Shown: one piece after another, positions 8,104-16,563 of the stretch
Position numbering within the stretch: the stretch's first letter is position 1
How the letters are laid out: each line of letters starts with the position of its first letter
NCBI GenBank assembly: GCA_036259875.1
Contig: DATAAZ010000033.1
Span: 1 to 52,772 of the forward strand
Direction of reading: 5' to 3'
DNA length: 52,772 bases
Source of the DNA: DATAAZ01 sp036259875
GTDB lineage: Bacteria > Actinomycetota > Thermoleophilia > Gaiellales > Gaiellaceae
Translations under genes and position numbers: made by a program
Notes under the pieces: model-generated
The model's input: only the letters and a program-made list of their open reading frames with translations
The model's database searches: none
What the model was told of the DNA's origin: nothing

Positions 8104-9159
8104 ATGCGTAGATCGATACTCGCGGCGCTCGTGCTCGCCGTCGCTGCGCTCGCGCTCGCCGTCACTGCAGGCTGCGGCGGGGACGAGGACGAGGAAGGCC
8201 AGCCGGCCGGCCAAGCGGAAACGGCCGCCGAGGAACAGGAAGCCGAGCTCGCGCCGATTCGCCTGGCGTTCTCGACCTGGAACGGCTACGCCGGCCTCGT
8301 GATCGGAGTCGAGAGCGGCATGTTCGAGGACGAGGGCCTGGACGTCCGGTACACCGTCATCGAGGACCCGGTTCAGCGGTTCAACGCCTTCAAGGCGGGC
8401 GAGCTCGACGCGATCGCGACGACGCCCGACACGTTCTCGCGCAACTACGCGCGCGGGATCGAGTCGGTGCAGGTGCTCGGCCTCGACGCGTCCGTCGGCG
8501 GGGACGGCATCGTCGCCGAGAAGGACATCACGTCAGTCGAGCAGCTCGAGGGCCAGAAGGTCGCCGTGAGCGAGGGCTCGACGAGCCAGTGGTTCCTCGC
8601 CTACGTGCTCGATCAGCAGGGCCTCTCGCTCGACGACGTGGAGCAGGTGAACCTCACGTCGGCCGACGCCGGCGCCGCCTTCGCCGCCGGCCGCGTTCCC
8701 GTTGCCGTCACGTGGGAGCCGTGGCTCACGAAGGCCGAGCAGAACCCGAACGGCCAGGTGCTCGTCTCGACGAAGGACTACCCGGACATCATCACCGACG
8801 GTGTCGCCTTCACGCCCGAATTCGTCGAGCAGAATCCGGAGACGGTGACGGCGTTCATCCGCGCGTACGGAAAGGTGATGGACTCGATCGAGGCGAATCC
8901 CGACGAGGCCTTCGAGCACGCGACCGAGTACCTCGGCCAGTCCGTCGACGAGATCAAAGCGACGCTCGAGACCGTCCCGCTCTGGACGCTCGAGGAGAGC
9001 CAGGAGTTCTACGGGACGTCCGAGCAACCGGGGCGGATCTACGAGATCTTCACGGAGTCCGCCGAGTTCTGGGAGTCGATCGGAGAGATCGAGGAGCTCC
9101 CTGACGCGGAGAACGCGATTGATCCTACGTTCCTCAACGAGGTCGTCGGCACGAAGTGA
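8104..9159 (+). CDS. SsuA/NMT1-type ABC transporter substrate-binding lipoprotein
   Basis: A 351-residue precursor with signal peptide MRRSILAALVLAVAALALAV and a lipobox ending AVTAGC, so the mature protein is probably lipid-anchored. After an acidic linker the domain begins IRLAFSTWNGYAGLVIGVESGMF. It continues with the SsuA/THI5 pattern FKAGELDAIATTPDTFSRN and GQKVAVSEGSTSQWFLAYVL. Such proteins bind sulfonates, pyrimidine precursors, nitrate or other small anions or heterocycles, and specificity cannot be read here. ATG 8104 has AGGAGA upstream. A longer in-frame version to 7888 adds no signal peptide. First gene of an importer operon divergent from the HpaB operon. Confidence 0.85.
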   Translation: MRRSILAALVLAVAALALAVTAGCGGDEDEEGQPAGQAETAAEEQEAELAPIRLAFSTWNGYAGLVIGVESGMFEDEGLDVRYTVIEDPVQRFNAFKAGELDAIATTPDTFSRNYARGIESVQVLGLDASVGGDGIVAEKDITSVEQLEGQKVAVSEGSTSQWFLAYVLDQQGLSLDDVEQVNLTSADAGAAFAAGRVPVAVTWEPWLTKAEQNPNGQVLVSTKDYPDIITDGVAFTPEFVEQNPETVTAFIRAYGKVMDSIEANPDEAFEHATEYLGQSVDEIKATLETVPLWTLEESQEFYGTSEQPGRIYEIFTESAEFWESIGEIEELPDAENAIDPTFLNEVVGTK

Positions 9160-9169
9160 CGCCACGAGG

Positions 9170-10027
9170 ATGGCGCCCGCCCGGGCCGCCGGCACGGCGC
9201 CCGAGGCGGCCCCGCCGCCGCGTCCGCGCCGCCTCTCGCGCTACCTCGCGCCGAAGGAGGCAATCCCGCGGGGCGTCGCGCTCGCGCTCACGCTCGCGAG
9301 CTTCGCCGTCGTCCTCGCCGTCTGGTCGCTTCTCTCGTACACGGGGTTCGTGGAGCCCTTCTTCCTCCCGAGCCCCTCGACGGTCGCCGAGTCGCTGTAC
9401 CGGATGTTCGCGGAAGAGAACTTCGCGGCAGACGTCTGGGCGAGCACGTACCGGATCATGCTCGGGTTCCTCATCGCCGCGGTAATCGCCGTCCCGCTCG
9501 GGATCGCGATCGGCTCGTTCCGCGCCGCGCAAGCGTTCTTCGAGCCCGGCGTCGCGGCCGTCCGCTACATGCCGGCGTCAGCGTTCATCCCGCTCCTGAT
9601 CATCTGGTTCGGGATCGGGAACACGGAGAAGGTCGCCGTCATCTTCATCGGCACGTTCTTCCCGCTCGCGCTCATGATCGCGGACGTCTCGGCGAACGTC
9701 CCCAAGGAGCTGCTGAACATCTCGTACACGCTCGGCGCGTCGCGCTGGCAGGTCTTTCGGCGCGTCCTCCTTCCCGCGTGCTGGCCCGGCATCGTCGACA
9801 ACCTTCGAATCGGGATCGGCTGGGCGTGGACGTACCTGATCGTGGCGGAGCTGGTGGCCGCGTCGACGGGGATCGGCCACGTGATCCTCACCGCGAGCCG
9901 CTTCCTCGAGACGGAGCGCATCATCGGCGGGATCCTCACGATCGGCGCGCTCGGGCTCGCGACGGACGCCTTGTTCCGCTGGCTCTACAAGCTCCTGTTT
10001 CCCTACGCGGAGCGGGTGGCCCGGTGA
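9170..10027 (+). CDS. SsuC-type ABC transporter permease
   Basis: A 285-residue inner-membrane permease with about six helices. The first is GVALALTLASFAVVLAVWSLLSY and the last surrounds IIGGILTIGALGLATDALF. The EAA loop that contacts the ATPase is visible as ISYTLGASRWQVFRRVLLPACWPGIVDNLRIGIGWAWTYLIVAE (given here as a position marker, residues about 185-228), typical of the SsuC/TauC/NMT1-linked family. Start ATG 9170 lies 10 nt after the substrate-binding gene. It works with the lipoprotein upstream and the ATPase downstream; 142 bases separate it from the ATPase gene. Confidence 0.85.
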   Translation: MAPARAAGTAPEAAPPPRPRRLSRYLAPKEAIPRGVALALTLASFAVVLAVWSLLSYTGFVEPFFLPSPSTVAESLYRMFAEENFAADVWASTYRIMLGFLIAAVIAVPLGIAIGSFRAAQAFFEPGVAAVRYMPASAFIPLLIIWFGIGNTEKVAVIFIGTFFPLALMIADVSANVPKELLNISYTLGASRWQVFRRVLLPACWPGIVDNLRIGIGWAWTYLIVAELVAASTGIGHVILTASRFLETERIIGGILTIGALGLATDALFRWLYKLLFPYAERVAR

Positions 10028-10169
10028 CCGTCGCTCGCGTCGGGCTCGCTTCCGCGACGGAAACCATGGTTCCTCCACGGACCCCCTTCGTGCCACCGGG
10101 AGAACCGTGGGCGGGCGGGAACCTGTCCCCCGGACGCCCTGCTTGCGTTCGTGGGTCGAGGATTGGCCT

Positions 10170-10955
10170 ATGAGCGCGATCGCCGTTCACGACGTCACCA
10201 TGACGTTCGAGACGCGCACCGGAACGGTGAAGGCGCTCGACTCGATCTCGCTCGAAGTCCCCGACGCGAGCTTCGCCTGCATCGTCGGCGCATCGGGATG
10301 CGGGAAATCGACCCTGCTGAACATCATGGCAGGGCTTGTACGGCCGAGCACGGGCGTCGTGACGGTCGACGACGATCGCGTGGAGGGGCCCGGCGCCGAC
10401 CGCGGGATGGTCTTCCAGTCGTACACGCTGTACCCGTGGCTCCGCGTGCGTGAGAACGTCGAGTTCGGTCCCTCCCTCCGTGGGGTCCCTGCGAGCGAGC
10501 GTCGAAAGGTCTCCGACCAGCTGCTTCGCGAGATGAAGCTGACCGACTTCGCGCGCGCATACCCCCGCGAGCTCTCCGGCGGGATGAAGCAGCGCGTCGC
10601 AATCGCGCGCGCGCTAGCGAACGACCCCCAGGTGCTCCTCATGGACGAGCCGTTCGGGGCGCTCGACGCGCTCACCCGCTCGTCGGCGCAGCGGTTCCTC
10701 ACCGAGATCTGGGAGCACCACCGGCGCACGATCGCGTTCGTCACGCACGACATCGACGAAGCGATCTTCCTCGCGGACACGGTCTTCGTCATGACGCCCC
10801 GCCCGGGGCGGATACGCGAGGTTCTCGAGATCGACATCCCGAGGCCTCGCACGCTCGACGACGTGGCCACGAAGCGCTTCGCCGAGCTCAAACACCGCAT
10901 CCTCTCGCTCATTTACGAGCACGAGGAGGAGGAAGCGGCCCAACCGGCGGCCTAG
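10170..10955 (+). CDS. SsuB-type ABC transporter ATPase
   Basis: A 261-residue nucleotide-binding subunit. It shows Walker A GASGCGKST, a Q-loop at MVFQSYTLYPWL, the signature LSGGMKQRVAIARA, Walker B VLLMDEPFGALD and the switch histidine in FVTHDIDEA. MFQSYTLYPWL and the LTRSSAQRFL stretch are typical of the nitrate/sulfonate/taurine class. The start at MSAIAVHD (10170) is preferred over an in-frame start 63 bases upstream because homology begins there and GAGG precedes it. Its TAG shares one base with the GTG of the aminotransferase, so the two are co-translated. Confidence 0.87.
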   Translation: MSAIAVHDVTMTFETRTGTVKALDSISLEVPDASFACIVGASGCGKSTLLNIMAGLVRPSTGVVTVDDDRVEGPGADRGMVFQSYTLYPWLRVRENVEFGPSLRGVPASERRKVSDQLLREMKLTDFARAYPRELSGGMKQRVAIARALANDPQVLLMDEPFGALDALTRSSAQRFLTEIWEHHRRTIAFVTHDIDEAIFLADTVFVMTPRPGRIREVLEIDIPRPRTLDDVATKRFAELKHRILSLIYEHEEEEAAQPAA

Positions 10956-12223
10956 TGGCGGGCGCAGCGCCGCGGCCGCCCGGCCGCGACTTCACCCCCT
11001 ACGTCTGGGCGGCGACGGCTGCCGACGTCGCCGCGCGGCACGGTCTCTGCCCCGCGCACGTCCTTCGGTTCGACGCGAACCTCCCGCCGTTCCCGGCTCG
11101 GATCGACGTCCCTCCCGACGCGGCATTGACGGAACGCGGGGAATATCCGGAGGGGACGTACGCCGAGTTGAGGTCGGCCGCGGCCGCGTACGCCGGCGTC
11201 TCCCCCGACGAGATCGCGATCGACGCCGGCGCCGACGGGCTCATCGGGCTCGTCGCACGCACGTATCTCGCGCCCGACCGGCGCGCCGTCGTCGAGGCCC
11301 CGACCTATCCGCTCTACGCGATCGCGAGTCGCGTCGAAGGCGCCGAGGTCGACCCCGCTCCGCGCGACCTCGAGGCGCTCGCGCGCGCGGCAAGGTGCGC
11401 GCACGTGCTTTGGCTCTGCAACCCGGGGAATCCCACGGGCGCCCTCTGGAGCGCCGCGGAGATCGGGTCGGTCGCGGCGATGCTCCCTGACACGCTCGTC
11501 TGCGTCGACGAGGCGTACTACGAGTACGCGGGCGAGACCGTCGCACCGCGCGCACGCGAGCTTCCCAATCTCGTCTGCATCCGCACGTTGTCCAAGGCGT
11601 TCGCCTTGGCCGGCCTCCGCGTCGGCTATTCCGTCGCGGCGAAGGAGACGACGTCGAGCCTCGCGGAACGCCGCCTGCCCGCTCCCGTGGCGACCGTCGC
11701 GGCGACACTCGCGGCCGCCGCGCTTCGGCGCCCGCAGATCGCCTCCGAGGTGAGCGCAACCGTCCGCGAGCGTGAACGGCTGCGGACCGCGCTCGCAGCC
11801 GCAGGCTACGACGCGCCCGCCGTCCACGCGAACTTCGTGCTCGTCCGAATGTCGGACGCTCCGGCCGTCGCTCGCAACCTCGAGCGGCAGGGCCTCGTGG
11901 TCCGCGCGTACCGAGACACGATCAGGATCACCGTGCGCACGCCCGCAGACGACGATCTCTTGCTCGCCGGCCTGGGCGTCGACGCGCCACCCTCGCGCCT
12001 CGCCTCGGCCACGGTCCGCTCTCCGGGCGTGCGCGCCTCGCTCGTGCTCGCGGGATCCGGGCGGACCCGTGTGGTGACCGGCAACCGGGCCCGGGACGAC
12101 CGATTCACCCGGATCGCGCGTGACGCGCAGCTCGACCTGGAGCTCGTCGCCGATCGGCTCGCGACCGATGCCGCTGTCGGCGCCACGTTCGCTCGCGCGC
12201 TCGAGCGCGCGCTCGGCTCGTAG
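10955..12223 (+). CDS. HisC-like PLP aminotransferase with a degenerate HisB-like C-terminal tail
   Basis: A 422-residue protein. Residues 1 to about 345 form a class I/II aminotransferase of the histidinol-phosphate type: LRFDANLPPFP near the N-terminus, LCNPGNPTG, VDEAYYEYAG, the PLP lysine in TLSKAFALAGLRVGY, and IRITVRTPADDDLL at the end. The last 75 residues resemble a shrunken imidazoleglycerol-phosphate dehydratase (HisB): ASATVRSPGVRASLVLAGSG, VVTGNRARDDRF, and FARALERALGS matching the HisB ending GQALREALGD. The metal-binding His motifs of HisB (FDHML and DDHHTVED) are missing, so the tail cannot be a working dehydratase. The gene starts at GTG overlapping the ATPase stop by 1 bp; its substrate is probably tied to the importer and may not be histidinol phosphate. 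Confidence 0.75.
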   Translation: MAGAAPRPPGRDFTPYVWAATAADVAARHGLCPAHVLRFDANLPPFPARIDVPPDAALTERGEYPEGTYAELRSAAAAYAGVSPDEIAIDAGADGLIGLVARTYLAPDRRAVVEAPTYPLYAIASRVEGAEVDPAPRDLEALARAARCAHVLWLCNPGNPTGALWSAAEIGSVAAMLPDTLVCVDEAYYEYAGETVAPRARELPNLVCIRTLSKAFALAGLRVGYSVAAKETTSSLAERRLPAPVATVAATLAAAALRRPQIASEVSATVRERERLRTALAAAGYDAPAVHANFVLVRMSDAPAVARNLERQGLVVRAYRDTIRITVRTPADDDLLLAGLGVDAPPSRLASATVRSPGVRASLVLAGSGRTRVVTGNRARDDRFTRIARDAQLDLELVADRLATDAAVGATFARALERALGS

Positions 12224-12355
12224 CCGCAGGAGATGCCGCATTCGGTGCTCCGTCGATGGCCGGAGTCTTCACGTTGCGCCCCCTGGGCGACGCGCTGCTC
12301 CCATTTCCGGCGCACGTCGTCCCGGCTCACGATCCCTCGCGCGTGGGAAGACCGG

Positions 12356-12399
12356 GGTTGGAGGGCAATCCCTCCACCGAGGGAAAGTGGTCGTTTTTT
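12356..12399 (+). terminator. hairpin with downstream T-run between convergent genes
   Basis: A 9-bp stem (GGTGGAGGG-type arm with one bulged T, loop CAAT, arm CCCTCCACC) spans 12356-12378, followed 15 nt later by a run of six T at 12394-12399. It lies in the 202-base gap where the importer/aminotransferase operon meets the cyclase gene from the other side. Hairpin and T-run are farther apart than in a textbook intrinsic terminator, so confidence is moderate. Confidence 0.4.
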
Positions 12400-12425
12400 C
12401 TCCCCCCCGGGGGATCTCGGCGCGG

Positions 12426-13640
12426 TCAGTCGCGGACCGCGGTCGCTCTGTGCGCGATGAGCGGGCGGCTGAATCCCTTCAGCGAGAGCGGGCCGAGTGC
12501 CTCGGCGACGACTCGCTCTTCGACGGCCGCGTGCGTTCGCTGGCTCAGGAGGACGTCACCCGGTGCTGCCGCGTCGCTCAAGCGGGCGGCGAGAATGACG
12601 ACGTTTCCGATCGCGCCGTAGTCGTAGCGGCCTTCGAACCCGATCCGGCCGAGGGTGGCGTAGCCCGTGGCGATGCCGATGCCGAGCCCGAGCTCATGGC
12701 CGCGTCTGCGCCATTCGCTCGCGAGCGTCGAGAAGCGCTCTCGCGTCGCGACCGCGGCGCGTACGGCGGCGAGCTCGTGGTCGGGGAGCGGCGTTGGATC
12801 GTTGAAGAACGCCATCAGGCCGTCGCCCGCGAAGTGCTCGATCGTCCCCTCGCTCGCGACGACGATTTCGCCCACGGCTCGGTGGTAGTCGCGCAGGACA
12901 CCCAGCACCTCCTCGGGCTCCGTCGTCTCCGCGAACGCGGTGAATCCGCGCAGATCGCAGAACAGCGCCGTGATCTCGCGCCGGTGGCCCGCAAGGAGCT
13001 GCTCGCCTTCGCCGCTCGAGAGCAGGTTCGCGACCTGCGGCGCGAACCGGGCAAGCTCGGTTCGCTGCCGTTCGACGGTTCGAAACAGGCGGACGTTCTC
13101 GATCGCGACGACGGCGTGGTCGGCGAGCGTCTCGAGGAGACGCGTCTCCGAGTCGCTGAACGGGCGAACCTCGCTGCGCCCGACCGCAATCGCGCCGATC
13201 ACGACGCCGTCGCGCAGCATCGGAGCCGCGAGAACCGTCCGGTATCCGCCGGCTCTCTGGAGCGCCGGGAGAGCGTACTCGGGGTCCTCGAGCACGTCGA
13301 CGATGTGAACGACACGACGCTCGAGGAGGGCGCGCCCCACCGCGGATCCGCGCTCGGGGACGTACTCGCGCGCGCGAACGAGACGCACGTATTCGGGCGC
13401 GAAGCTCGAGAACGCGGCGACGCGGTAGACGTCGCCTTCCTCGCGGGCGATGTTGCCGTGATCCGCGCGGCACAGCCGGACGGCTCCGTCGATGACCGTC
13501 TGAAGCACGACGTCGAGGTCGAACGTCGATCGCGCCATCGTCTGGATGACGTCTCGGACGGCAGCTTCGCGCTCGCGCGCATCGCGGAGCTCGCGCCGAA
13601 GCTCGGCGATCTCATCCGAGGACGGGCCGATGTCGTTCAC
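12426..13640 (-). CDS. GAF-domain class III adenylate/guanylate cyclase
   Basis: A 404-residue cytoplasmic signalling enzyme. Order: a short coiled coil (about 1-35), a GAF sensor domain (about 40-195, FDLDVVLQTVIDGAVRLCRADHG to VGRSEVRPFSDSETRLLETL), and a class III cyclase homology domain (about 215-400). The cyclase core shows ITALFCDLRGFTAFAE with the first metal Asp, HFAGDGLMAFF with the second, and ATGYATLGRIG with the transition-state region. The product could be cAMP or cGMP; the substrate-selecting residues were not decisive by eye. The GTG at 13640 overlaps the stop of a small upstream frame as GTGA, which supports this start. Confidence 0.82.
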   Translation of the reverse strand: MNDIGPSSDEIAELRRELRDAREREAAVRDVIQTMARSTFDLDVVLQTVIDGAVRLCRADHGNIAREEGDVYRVAAFSSFAPEYVRLVRAREYVPERGSAVGRALLERRVVHIVDVLEDPEYALPALQRAGGYRTVLAAPMLRDGVVIGAIAVGRSEVRPFSDSETRLLETLADHAVVAIENVRLFRTVERQRTELARFAPQVANLLSSGEGEQLLAGHRREITALFCDLRGFTAFAETTEPEEVLGVLRDYHRAVGEIVVASEGTIEHFAGDGLMAFFNDPTPLPDHELAAVRAAVATRERFSTLASEWRRRGHELGLGIGIATGYATLGRIGFEGRYDYGAIGNVVILAARLSDAAAPGDVLLSQRTHAAVEERVVAEALGPLSLKGFSRPLIAHRATAVRD

Positions 13641-13768
13641 TCGAGCTCGAACCGGCACCGCGCAAGCCCGGCGACGACGCGCATCTCTTCCGACACCCCG
13701 GCGCTCGAGAGCATGCGGATCCATTCTCGCTTCCAGCGAGTGAGCGCATTGTCGCCGCGCGTCGGCAT
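13637..13768 (-). CDS. possible 43-residue small protein upstream of the cyclase
   Basis: A short frame beginning MPTRGDNALTRWKREWIRML and ending CRFELE. Its TGA overlaps the cyclase GTG in a GTGA junction typical of coupled genes in this window. There is no Shine-Dalgarno sequence or -10 box before the ATG, and I recognise no family. The coupling is the only argument for it being real; it may simply be part of the cyclase leader. Confidence 0.3.
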   Translation of the reverse strand: MPTRGDNALTRWKREWIRMLSSAGVSEEMRVVAGLARCRFELE

Positions 13769-13823
13769 GGAAGAAGGCACAGCCGCGGGCGACGGCCGCG
13801 CCGGCGCGAGGCGAGCGACGACG

Positions 13824-14093
13824 CTAGGCGGCCGGGCGCTCCGCCCGGCGTGCCCGCGCCTTGGCCGCCTCACGCTCTCGGTCCTTCGGCGCCGCCGCCG
13901 TCACGAGCTCATCGAGGAGTCGCGCGGTCGCCGCGGCGACCCCGTCGACCGCGCGCTCGAACGCCTCCTCGTTCGCCCGCGATGGCCTCGTAAAGCCGCT
14001 CACCTTCCGCACGTACTGCAGCGCGGCGGCGCGGACCTCCTCGTCCGTCGCCGGTGGCTCGAAGTTGTAGAGCGTATGGATGCTCCGGCACAC
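13824..14093 (-). CDS. DUF2277 family protein
   Basis: An 89-residue protein matching DUF2277 at its N-terminus: CRSIHTLYNFEPPATDEEVRAAALQYVRKVSGFTRPS (residues 2-38, shown as a position marker). It is followed by NEEAFERAVDGVAAAT and a basic C-terminal tail. The family is widespread in actinobacteria, small and uncharacterised. The GTG start at 14093 is supported by TAGGCT exactly 6 nt upstream (14100-14105), the same spacing seen at several other genes here, so the transcript is probably leaderless. It is followed by the cyclase unit but separated from it. Confidence 0.8.
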   Translation of the reverse strand: MCRSIHTLYNFEPPATDEEVRAAALQYVRKVSGFTRPSRANEEAFERAVDGVAAATARLLDELVTAAAPKDREREAAKARARRAERPAA

Positions 14094-14116
14094 AGCGTGA
14101 GCCTACCGACTCGAGG

Positions 14117-14485
14117 CTAAGCCGACCTGACGACGCCGACGACGTGCCCTTCGGGGTCGGCGAAGAGCCCGATCTCGACACCGTCCATCACCGTCTGGGG
14201 CCCCATCATCCGGGAGCCGCCGAGCCTCTCGGCCTTTGCGAGCGCGGCTTCGACGTCCGGAACCTCGACGTAGAAGGTGCTGTGGCCGTCGTAGCCCTCA
14301 GGCCCGGCGCCGATCCCGCCGCCGATCCCAACGCCGGCGGCGTTCGTGTTGGCCTCGCGCGACACGATCCCGTAGGCGACCGGGTTGTCCGCGTCGATCT
14401 CCCAAGCGAACAGGTCGGAGTAGTAGCGCTGCAGCGCCTCGGCGTCTCTCCCGATCACCTCGAAGTGAACGACCGGCTGTCCCAT
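14117..14485 (-). CDS. VOC/glyoxalase-superfamily protein
   Basis: A 122-residue vicinal-oxygen-chelate protein: VVHFEVIGRDAEALQRYYSDLFAWEID, GHSTFYVEVPDVEAALAKAERLGG and a final GLFADPEGHVVGVV. It contains two beta-alpha-beta-beta-beta units, as expected. VOC proteins include glyoxalase I, dioxygenases and resistance proteins, and this small type is usually annotated only at fold level. Start ATG 14485 has AAAGGAG upstream; the longer frame to 14623 is basic low-complexity sequence and is rejected. Confidence 0.8.
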   Translation of the reverse strand: MGQPVVHFEVIGRDAEALQRYYSDLFAWEIDADNPVAYGIVSREANTNAAGVGIGGGIGAGPEGYDGHSTFYVEVPDVEAALAKAERLGGSRMMGPQTVMDGVEIGLFADPEGHVVGVVRSA

Positions 14486-14642
14486 CCTCGCTCCTTTCCT
14501 ACCTCGTTTGGAAACGCCTCCGCGTGGGGGTGAACGTCCCGTCCCGTTCCGAAGCCAAGGAGCGTCTTCCGAACGACCTCCCAGACGTCGTACGGCCGGG
14601 GACCTCGGAGAACGATTCCGCACCCACGCTCGTCATCGCCCG

Positions 14643-16100
14643 TCAGTCCGCCTCCGCCGTAGCGGGCGGGCCTACCGAGGCCTCCCCCTCGTGCCCAGCG
14701 GGCGTCCGCGCGCGCAGGAGCAGCGCGCCTAGCACGGTCGACACGATGACGAGGATGGCTCCGAGGAGGAACGCGGCGTGGTAGCCCCCGTTCAGCGCGG
14801 CGAGCACGCCGTCCCCGCCGTCGCGCAGGCTCACCGTTCGCCAGTCGGCGAGGCTCGCAAGCGCCGCTAGCCCGAGCGCTCCGCCCATCATGAACGCGGT
14901 GTTGACGACGCCCGACGCGAGCCCCGACTCGCTTGGCCCGACGCCGCTCATCGCCGCGAGCAGGAGCGGGTTGAACGCGACACCGGCACCGAGTCCGATC
15001 AGGAGCGAGGCCGGAAGGATGTCGACGGCAAAGCTCCCCTCGACCGGCACACGGGCGAACACCAGGAGGCCGAGCCCCATGAGCCCGATTCCGACCACGA
15101 GCGGCGGCTTGATGCCGAACCGCATGACGAGCCGGCCCGAGAGCGCGAACGACGCCGCGCCCCATACGATCGTCGACGGGACGTACGCGAGCCCGACCTC
15201 GAGCGGGCTGTAGCCGAGGACCTGCTGGAGGTAGAGCGCCGAGAAGAAGAACTGCGCGAACATCCCGGCGGCCATGAGGACGCCGATCAGGTTCGCCGTC
15301 GAGAGGTCGCGGCTTCGGAAGATGCCGAGCGGCATGAGCGGCGCCGCGACCTTCGCCTCGAGCGCCAGGAAAGCGGCGAGCAGTACGGCGGCGGACCCCA
15401 GCAAGGCGAGCGTGCGAGCCGACGACCAGCCGATCTCGTTGCCGTTCACGATCGCGTAGACGGCGAGCATGAGCGACGCCGTGATCGTGACGGCGCCGGC
15501 GAGGTCGAGCCGCCCGGTGGCCGCCTGCGCGCCGCCCTTCGGCAGAAGCGCGAGGCCGAGCGCGAAGACCGCCGCTCCGATAGGCAGGTTGACGAGGAAG
15601 ATCCAGTTCCAGTCGAGCACGTCGGTGATGACGCCGCCGAGGAGGACGCCGGCCGTGCCGCCGCCCGACAGGACGAAGCCGAAGATGCCCATCGCCTTCG
15701 CGCGCTCGTTCGTCTCGGTGAAGAGGGTCATGATGAGCGAGAGCGCGACGGCCGAGACGACGGCTCCAGCTATCCCCTGGACGGCGCGCGCCGCGACCAG
15801 CGCCTCCTGCGTGGTCGCGAGCCCGCACGCGAGCGACGCAAGCGTGAAGAACGCGATCCCGATCAGGAAGAGCCGCCGCTGACCGTAGAGGTCGCCCAAC
15901 CGGCCGCCTAGCAGAAGGAAGCCGCCGAACGTGAGCAGGTATGCGTTAACCACCCACGCGAGCGAGGCCTGCGAGAACCCAAGCTCGTCGCGAATCGTCG
16001 GAAGCGCGACGTTCACGATCGTCGAGTCGAGGACGATCATGAGGTCGCCGAGACAGACGACCAGAAGTGCGAGCCAGCGCGTGCGGCTGTCCATGCTCAT
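14643..16100 (-). CDS. DHA2-type (EmrB/QacA) MFS drug exporter
   Basis: A 485-residue inner-membrane transporter with about 14 helices. It shows MFS motif A as LGGRLGDLYGQRR, a TM1 motif D-type LDSTIVNVALPTI, and motif C-like GGTAGVLLGGVITDVLDWNW. DHA2 members use the proton gradient to export drugs, dyes or metabolites. ATG 16100 (MSMDS) is taken as the start, with AAAGGAG about 12 nt upstream; MDS two codons later is an alternative. The longer frame to 16343 covers the promoter region of the divergent STAS gene. No regulator of the TetR or MarR type is adjacent. Confidence 0.85.
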   Translation of the reverse strand: MSMDSRTRWLALLVVCLGDLMIVLDSTIVNVALPTIRDELGFSQASLAWVVNAYLLTFGGFLLLGGRLGDLYGQRRLFLIGIAFFTLASLACGLATTQEALVAARAVQGIAGAVVSAVALSLIMTLFTETNERAKAMGIFGFVLSGGGTAGVLLGGVITDVLDWNWIFLVNLPIGAAVFALGLALLPKGGAQAATGRLDLAGAVTITASLMLAVYAIVNGNEIGWSSARTLALLGSAAVLLAAFLALEAKVAAPLMPLGIFRSRDLSTANLIGVLMAAGMFAQFFFSALYLQQVLGYSPLEVGLAYVPSTIVWGAASFALSGRLVMRFGIKPPLVVGIGLMGLGLLVFARVPVEGSFAVDILPASLLIGLGAGVAFNPLLLAAMSGVGPSESGLASGVVNTAFMMGGALGLAALASLADWRTVSLRDGGDGVLAALNGGYHAAFLLGAILVIVSTVLGALLLRARTPAGHEGEASVGPPATAEAD

Positions 16101-16188
16101 TCGGCTACGGCGCTCCTTTCGTGCGTCGAATCCGACGGTTTCGATGCTTCGACCGGCGGGCGAGCCGGAAATCATCGGTCGACGACCG

Positions 16189-16563
16189 ATGACTCTTGCC
16201 GCCCTCAACGGTCTACCTGCGCAGATGATTCCGCCTCGGCCGACCACGATCGTCTTCGCGATCGAGGGTCCGATTGCGCGTGCCGACCTCCCAGGTCTGT
16301 GCGATCGCGTGTGCTGGTTGCTCGAGCGAAGCCGCGCCAGCATCGCCGTCTGCGACGTGAGCGGGGTCGGGGTCGACGCCGTGACGGTTGACGCCCTCGC
16401 GCGGCTTCAGCTCGCTGCCCGGCGCCACGGGTGCCAGGTCCACTTGCGCCGTGCTTCCGAGGAGCTCCGCGACCTCGTCGCGTTCATGGGGCTCACGGCC
16501 GTCCTGCCGGAATCGGCGGGAAGCGGGACGAGCGACGGTCGGCCCGCTGTCAGTCGAGGCTGA
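16189..16563 (+). CDS. STAS-domain protein (anti-sigma-factor-antagonist-like)
   Basis: About 124 residues with a STAS fold: TTIVFAIEGPIARADLPGLCDRV, ASIAVCDVSGVGVDAVTVDALARLQLAARRHGCQ (a position marker for residues 50-83) and LVAFMGLTAVL. The usual phosphorylatable Ser/Thr of SpoIIAA-type STAS proteins is not clearly in place: the loop reads VSGVGVDAVTVD, so Thr/Asp assignment is uncertain. The start is unclear; ATG 16189 and ATG 16225 are both in frame without a good ribosome-binding site. Its 3' end overlaps the convergent metallopeptidase gene by 14 bases. Confidence 0.65.
   Translation: MTLAALNGLPAQMIPPRPTTIVFAIEGPIARADLPGLCDRVCWLLERSRASIAVCDVSGVGVDAVTVDALARLQLAARRHGCQVHLRRASEELRDLVAFMGLTAVLPESAGSGTSDGRPAVSRG

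Noticed and set aside
10028..10169. A riboswitch or attenuator in the 142-base gap between the importer permease and ATPase genes.
   Set aside because: The gap has only short GC-rich self-complementarity and no recognisable conserved core; it contains a weak relative of the 52147 palindrome.
16189..16563. Assigning the STAS protein to a sigma-factor partner-switching module.
   Set aside because: No anti-sigma kinase or phosphatase gene is adjacent, and the phosphorylation residue is not clear.
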